DNA of 9,975 nucleotides from JASFEQ01 sp050122535 (GTDB taxonomy: Bacteria > Desulfobacterota > DSM-4660 > Desulfatiglandales > HGW-15), in the NCBI GenBank assembly GCA_050122535.1, contig JASFIT010000146.1:1-9975 (forward strand), in the 5' to 3' direction. The translations under genes and the position numbers were made by a program. Every line of letters begins with the position of its first letter. Position 1 is the stretch's first letter. This document shows positions 6,271 through 9,975 of the stretch, piece after piece. The notes beneath the pieces are model-generated. The model worked only from the letters and a program-made list of their open reading frames with translations, did no database searches and was not told where the DNA came from.

Positions 6271-7209
6271 GTGAGAAGCTGGAGACCAATTCTAATAACC
6301 ATTGGCATACTTGTCATTTTAGTTCTTTTCCCTCTAGTCATCACGCGAACCGATGTCATAACGTGGTTCTACTTGACCTTGCTCTATATTACGCTATCCC
6401 AGAGTTGGAATATCATCGGGGGATTTGCAGGGCAGGTAAATCTCGGCCATGCCGCCTTTTTTGGGGTGGGGGCCCTGACCGCCCGTTACATCTGGCTACA
6501 TTTTGGGCTGCCTCTCCCCCTTGCCCTCTTGGGGGGGGCACTGGCAGCCACAATCTTCGCTATCATTATAGGATTCCCTGCTTTTAGGCTGAAGGGTATA
6601 TATTTCGTCATAGGAACCCTTGTCCTGGCAGAGATATTTAGATTGGTCTTTTATACCATCCTTCCCCGGGCCGATGTGATGCCCACGAAACTCCTCGGCG
6701 CTTACAGCCTGACACCTCGATATTACCTTGCCCTCCTGTTTGCCGTACTGACAGTGGCAACGGTTTTCTGGATAAGTCGTTCCAGGCTGGGCCTGGGTCT
6801 GATGTCGGTTCGGGCTGATGAAGATGCAGCTGAGGCCTCGGGGGTCAGCACGCTAAAATACAAGCTCTTGGCGTTTGCCATGAGCACCTTTTTGGCCGGT
6901 CTGGCCGGCGGCGCTTACGCCTATTATGGGGCTGCCTTTAGACCGGGGAATGTGTTTGAGCCGGTTTGGACCTTCGATGCAGTGATCATTGTATTCGTTG
7001 GCGGTGTGGGCACGGTTTTGGGACCCCTAATAGGATCCGTATTTTTCGTATTACTTAAACAACTCCTCTCTCTCTATTTGCCCGGGGGGATGCACGTTGC
7101 CGTTTTTGGCGCCCTATTTATTGTTGTGGTTTTATTTTTACCTGGCGGACTCATTGAGCTGATGACCAAAATGCGTAGGCAAATTTCGGGGCAGGAGCAC
7201 TCAATTTGA
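6271..7209 (+). CDS. livM: ABC transporter permease LivM
   Basis: A 312-residue polytopic inner-membrane protein. SQSWNIIGGFAGQVNLGHAA (43-62) then FFGVGAL is the LivM signature. GFPAFRLKGIYFVIGTLVLAE (about 101-121) and the coupling loop SVRADEDAAEASGVSTLKYK (179-198) are also conserved, and it ends with FLPGGLIEL. The start was chosen as GTG 6271 because GAGGAGG (6256-6262) lies 8 bases upstream. An in-frame TTG at 6244 lies inside livH and has no RBS; TTG 6265 is too close to the RBS. The last codons overlap livG by four bases (TTGA), a typical coupled arrangement. It forms the second half of the permease. Confidence 0.92.
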   Translation: MRSWRPILITIGILVILVLFPLVITRTDVITWFYLTLLYITLSQSWNIIGGFAGQVNLGHAAFFGVGALTARYIWLHFGLPLPLALLGGALAATIFAIIIGFPAFRLKGIYFVIGTLVLAEIFRLVFYTILPRADVMPTKLLGAYSLTPRYYLALLFAVLTVATVFWISRSRLGLGLMSVRADEDAAEASGVSTLKYKLLAFAMSTFLAGLAGGAYAYYGAAFRPGNVFEPVWTFDAVIIVFVGGVGTVLGPLIGSVFFVLLKQLLSLYLPGGMHVAVFGALFIVVVLFLPGGLIELMTKMRRQISGQEHSI

Positions 7210-7922
7210 TACTCGAGGTCAAAAATATATCCAAGACATTTGGCGGTCTAATAGCCATCAATGACCTGGACCTTACTGTTGATGAAGGTGAGATCGTGGG
7301 CCTCATCGGTCCCAATGGTTCAGGCAAGACCACATTGTTTAATTTGATAAGCGGTGCCCTCAAGCCGGATAAGGGAGAAGTCAAGTTCAATGAAAGAGAT
7401 ATAACAGGTCTTAAGCCCCATAAGATCTGTCAGGACGGCATCGCCAGGACTTTCCAGCTAACCAAGCCATTTGCCGAGATGACGGTACTGCAGAACGTCA
7501 TGGTCGGTAAGATGTACGGCAGAGCCCCGGTCATGGGTATGAGACAGGCTGAGGAGGAGTGCGGCAGGATTTTGGAATTTGTCGGGCTCGCGAGGAAGAG
7601 CTTCTGGGGAGCTGAAGCCTTAGGGATGGTGGATCGCAAGAAGCTAGAGATTGCCAGGGCGCTGGCGACCAATCCCAAGCTCTTGTTGCTCGATGAGGTG
7701 ATGAGTGGATTGACGCCGACAGAGATGGAGGAGGCCTTGAAGTTGGTGAAGGCAATAGGGGACTCCGGGGTCACTCTGATCGTGGTGGAACATGTGATGA
7801 AAGCCATACTGGACATTTCCAGCAGACTCATTGTTCTTAATTATGGAGAAAAAATAGCTGAAGGGGTGCCAGGAGAGGTCGTTCATGATCAAAAGGTCAT
7901 AGAGGCCTACCTTGGTGATTAG
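7206..7922 (+). CDS. livG: ABC transporter ATP-binding protein LivG
   Basis: A 238-residue ATPase starting with TTG, supported by AGGAG (7193-7197) 8 bases upstream and by the usual N-terminus ILEVKNISKTFGG. Walker A is GPNGSGKT (35-42). The Q-loop is RTFQLTKPF with Q84. Walker B is LLLLDEVMSGL with D163 and E164, and the switch histidine is in VEHVM (H196). The ABC signature is degenerate: LGMVDRKKLEIARAL (139-153) replaces LSGGQ, and DEV replaces DEP after Walker B. Such changes are seen in LivG-type ATPases, so the pair LivF (canonical) plus LivG (degenerate) would make an asymmetric dimer. It is the last transporter gene; 82 bases follow before the molybdoenzyme gene. Confidence 0.93.
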   Translation: MILEVKNISKTFGGLIAINDLDLTVDEGEIVGLIGPNGSGKTTLFNLISGALKPDKGEVKFNERDITGLKPHKICQDGIARTFQLTKPFAEMTVLQNVMVGKMYGRAPVMGMRQAEEECGRILEFVGLARKSFWGAEALGMVDRKKLEIARALATNPKLLLLDEVMSGLTPTEMEEALKLVKAIGDSGVTLIVVEHVMKAILDISSRLIVLNYGEKIAEGVPGEVVHDQKVIEAYLGD

Positions 7923-7931
7923 GACTGCGTG

Positions 7932-7952
7932 AGGGAAGCAAAGCGCTTCTCT
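7932..7952 (+). other. Small hairpin in the livG-molybdoenzyme spacer
   Basis: AGGGAAGC (7932-7939) can pair with GCTTCTCT (7945-7952) around a 5-base loop, with one G-U pair. No T-run follows, so it is not a proper intrinsic terminator. It may only reduce readthrough or stabilise the livFHMG message. No promoter was found in 7953-8004, so cotranscription with the next gene is plausible. Confidence 0.3.
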
Positions 7953-8004
7953 TCAGGCCGTAGAGTGTAGGAAATAAAGTAGCGTAGAAAGGAGCAAGCG
8001 GTTC

Positions 8005-9975
8005 ATGAGCACCAACATGTACTTCGATACAGATCGGATACCCAAAGGCAAAGTGCCGGTGGAGGGGAGTGACGTGGAAATCCGGCCGACAATCTGTGCC
8101 ATCTGCAATCCCCATTCCCATTGCGGCATAGATGCCTATATCAAGGATGGGGTCATCATAAAAGTAGAAGGGACCAAGAGTAACCCTCACAGTGAAGGGG
8201 TTCTCTGTCCCAAAGGCGCTGCCAGCCGGGAGTATATCTATCATAAGGAGCGGATTCGTACCCCGCTTTTGAGAAAAGGGGAGAAGGGGTCCGACGATTT
8301 TGAGCCCATATCCTGGGACCAAGCCTTGGACACCATCGAGGACCGTCTGCAAAAAATCAAGAAAGAATCCGGGCCGGAATCGGTCGCCTTTTATGTGGGT
8401 TACACAAAATGGATGCGGCCGTTCGTCAAACGTATGACCCATAGCTTCGGCTCTCCCAACTATTGTACAGAGTCCAGTACCTGCTTCACGGCGACCAAGG
8501 TGGCCAATCTACTCAATTATGGGTACTTCGGTCCTCCTGATCTGCCTAAATCAAAATGCCTGCTCGTCTGGAGCAGCAACCCCTTCTACTCCAACCCTTC
8601 CACGGTCCGGAAGCTTTTGGACGAAAGAGAAAGGGGGCTAAAAATCATCGAGGTGGGCCCGCTGATAACGCCCATGACCGCGCATGCAGATATTCATCTC
8701 AGGATTCGTCCCGGTACTTCCGGGGCCCTTGCTCACGCCATGGCCCATGTCATCATTGAAGAAGAACTTCTGGATATGGATTTCGTGGAGAACTGGACGC
8801 AAGGCTTCGAAGAATACAGGGCATATGTGGAAAAATTCTCTCCCACAACGGCTGAAGAAATCACAGGGGTCCCGGCAGAGTTGATCAAGCAGGCGGCACG
8901 ACTTTACGCCAACACCCAACCGGCTGGCCTTATGGTGAGTGCGAGTCCCACAGTGCATCATACCAATGGCCTCCAGAACCATCGGGCATTGATCGCCCTG
9001 ATTGGTCTTACCGGGAACTTTGATCGGGAAGGGGGGAATTATGTCTCTCCACCCGGTTGGCTCTACGTGGACAACGGCTTAGTCACCCGTCAGGCGGAAT
9101 ATGAACAATCACGCCCCTGGTCAGAAATGGCTCCTCGGTGGACAGAAGAGAAGTACCCCGTTTGGAGTCGATTCATTCCTGAGACCCAGGCCATGGAACT
9201 CCCGTTCCAGATACAGAATTCAGATCCCTACCCCATTCGAGCGGTGGTGGCCTTTGGCCTGAATTACAGGATGTGGCCAGGCTCTGATTTCATGTATGAG
9301 AGCCTGAAAAAGCTGGATTTCATGGTGCACGCGGAACTTTTTATGACCGATACCTGCAAACTGGCCGACATTGTCCTTCCGGCCTGCACCTCCTTTGAGA
9401 GAAGTGAACTCAAATTCTATGCTGAAGATTATGTCATCTGGACAACGCCTGTGATCGAACCCCTCTGGGAATCGCGTTCCGATGCAGACATCATCTTTGA
9501 TCTGGCCAAAAGGATAGCCCCCGACGACGAACTTATGCAGAAAGGGTATGAGGCGAACGTGGACTGGATTCTGAAACCAACGGGCCTCAAAGTAGAAGAG
9601 TTGAAGAAATACCCGGCCGGGTATGCTGTAAAAGACATGGAGAAACCCCCTTACCGAAAGTATGAGAAGTCAGGATTTCCGACCCCCTCAGGAAAGATGG
9701 AATTCGCATCAACCATCATGGAAGAGGCAAACTATGATTCACTTCCCACATTCCAGGAACCCAAACTGAGTCCCCGCTCAACACCAGAAGTGGCAAAGGA
9801 TTTTCCGCTGATCCTGACCACCGGGGCCCGACTTTCCATGTACATCCATTCAAGAACCTTTCGGTTGTCCTGGACCAGGGGACTCCGTCCTGATCCCATG
9901 CTGGACATCAATCCGAAGGATGCAGATGAACGGGAAATATCTCAAGGGGATTGGGTCAACCTGTCCACGCCAAGG
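8005..9975 (+). CDS. Molybdopterin-dependent oxidoreductase, DMSO reductase family, 3' partial
   Basis: An open frame of 657 codons runs to the right edge. Near the N-terminus is a [4Fe-4S] ligand set C31-x2-C34-x5-C40-x27-C68 (CAICNPHSHCG, then GVLCPKGAAS). GSPNYCTESSTCF (149-161) marks the active-site loop, with C160 the likely molybdenum ligand. CLLVWSSNPF, LRIRPGTSGALAHA, ALIGLTGNFDREGGN, DIVLPACTSFER and TPSGKMEF follow in the family order. The molybdopterin-guanine-dinucleotide-binding C-terminal domain begins around residue 600 (FPLILTTGARL) and is cut off, so roughly 80-150 residues are missing. There is no twin-arginine signal, so the enzyme should be cytoplasmic, unlike most respiratory relatives. 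AAAGGAG (7988-7994) lies 10 bases before ATG 8005. The metal could be molybdenum or tungsten, and the reaction (hydroxylation, reduction or hydration) cannot be told. Its position after the transporter suggests it acts on the imported compound. Confidence 0.9.
   Translation, partial: MSTNMYFDTDRIPKGKVPVEGSDVEIRPTICAICNPHSHCGIDAYIKDGVIIKVEGTKSNPHSEGVLCPKGAASREYIYHKERIRTPLLRKGEKGSDDFEPISWDQALDTIEDRLQKIKKESGPESVAFYVGYTKWMRPFVKRMTHSFGSPNYCTESSTCFTATKVANLLNYGYFGPPDLPKSKCLLVWSSNPFYSNPSTVRKLLDERERGLKIIEVGPLITPMTAHADIHLRIRPGTSGALAHAMAHVIIEEELLDMDFVENWTQGFEEYRAYVEKFSPTTAEEITGVPAELIKQAARLYANTQPAGLMVSASPTVHHTNGLQNHRALIALIGLTGNFDREGGNYVSPPGWLYVDNGLVTRQAEYEQSRPWSEMAPRWTEEKYPVWSRFIPETQAMELPFQIQNSDPYPIRAVVAFGLNYRMWPGSDFMYESLKKLDFMVHAELFMTDTCKLADIVLPACTSFERSELKFYAEDYVIWTTPVIEPLWESRSDADIIFDLAKRIAPDDELMQKGYEANVDWILKPTGLKVEELKKYPAGYAVKDMEKPPYRKYEKSGFPTPSGKMEFASTIMEEANYDSLPTFQEPKLSPRSTPEVAKDFPLILTTGARLSMYIHSRTFRLSWTRGLRPDPMLDINPKDADEREISQGDWVNLSTPR

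Noticed and set aside
7897..8442. 181-codon open frame on the minus strand
   Set aside because: It lies antisense to the N-terminal part of the molybdoenzyme gene, has no recognisable domain, and is explained by the codon pattern of the real + strand gene.
8638..8982. 114-codon minus-strand frame
   Set aside because: Antisense shadow of the molybdoenzyme; no family motif.
1..9975. CRISPR arrays, tRNA or rRNA genes, insertion sequences, defence genes
   Set aside because: No regularly spaced repeats, tRNA-like folds, transposase motifs or defence-type domains were seen on either strand.

Overview
The window is about 10 kb of mid-GC DNA with every recognisable gene on the + strand. Gene content suggests an anaerobic bacterium, most likely a Desulfobacterota (former Deltaproteobacteria) member or similar. 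The grounds are a LIV-type (HAAT) ABC transporter beside a luciferase-like (possibly F420-linked) oxidoreductase, a CaiE/PaaY-like protein and a cytoplasmic molybdopterin oxidoreductase. This assignment is inference from gene content; no marker gene is present.

Layout. (1) Positions 2-352 hold the 3' part of a gamma-carbonic-anhydrase/CaiE-PaaY-like hexapeptide protein, overlapped by a HAD-superfamily hydrolase (339-1109) with an altered motif I. (2) 1241-2185 is a luciferase-like monooxygenase (LLM) family flavin/F420 oxidoreductase with a strong RBS. It is followed by a GC-rich palindrome. (3) 2324-3103 is an IclR-family regulator with an inverted repeat just upstream of its start. (4) A 187-base spacer carries a strong RBS placed before a start codon that is immediately followed by a stop. 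(5) 3291-4529 is a periplasmic substrate-binding protein, followed by a convincing Rho-independent terminator. (6) 4659-7922 is a tight livF-livH-livM-livG block encoding two ATPases and two permeases. (7) 8005 to the right edge is a DMSO-reductase-family molybdopterin oxidoreductase whose 3' end lies outside the window.

How the parts may fit together (inference): the binding protein and LivFHMG import a small carboxylate, amino acid or aromatic acid. The IclR regulator senses the substrate or an intermediate. The molybdoenzyme, the LLM oxidoreductase, the HAD hydrolase and the PaaY-like protein act on the imported compound or its CoA derivatives. The substrate cannot be read from the sequence. 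No tRNA, rRNA, CRISPR array, insertion sequence or phage gene was seen. No gene-free stretch exceeds 300 bases; the longest is the 187-base spacer before the binding-protein gene.
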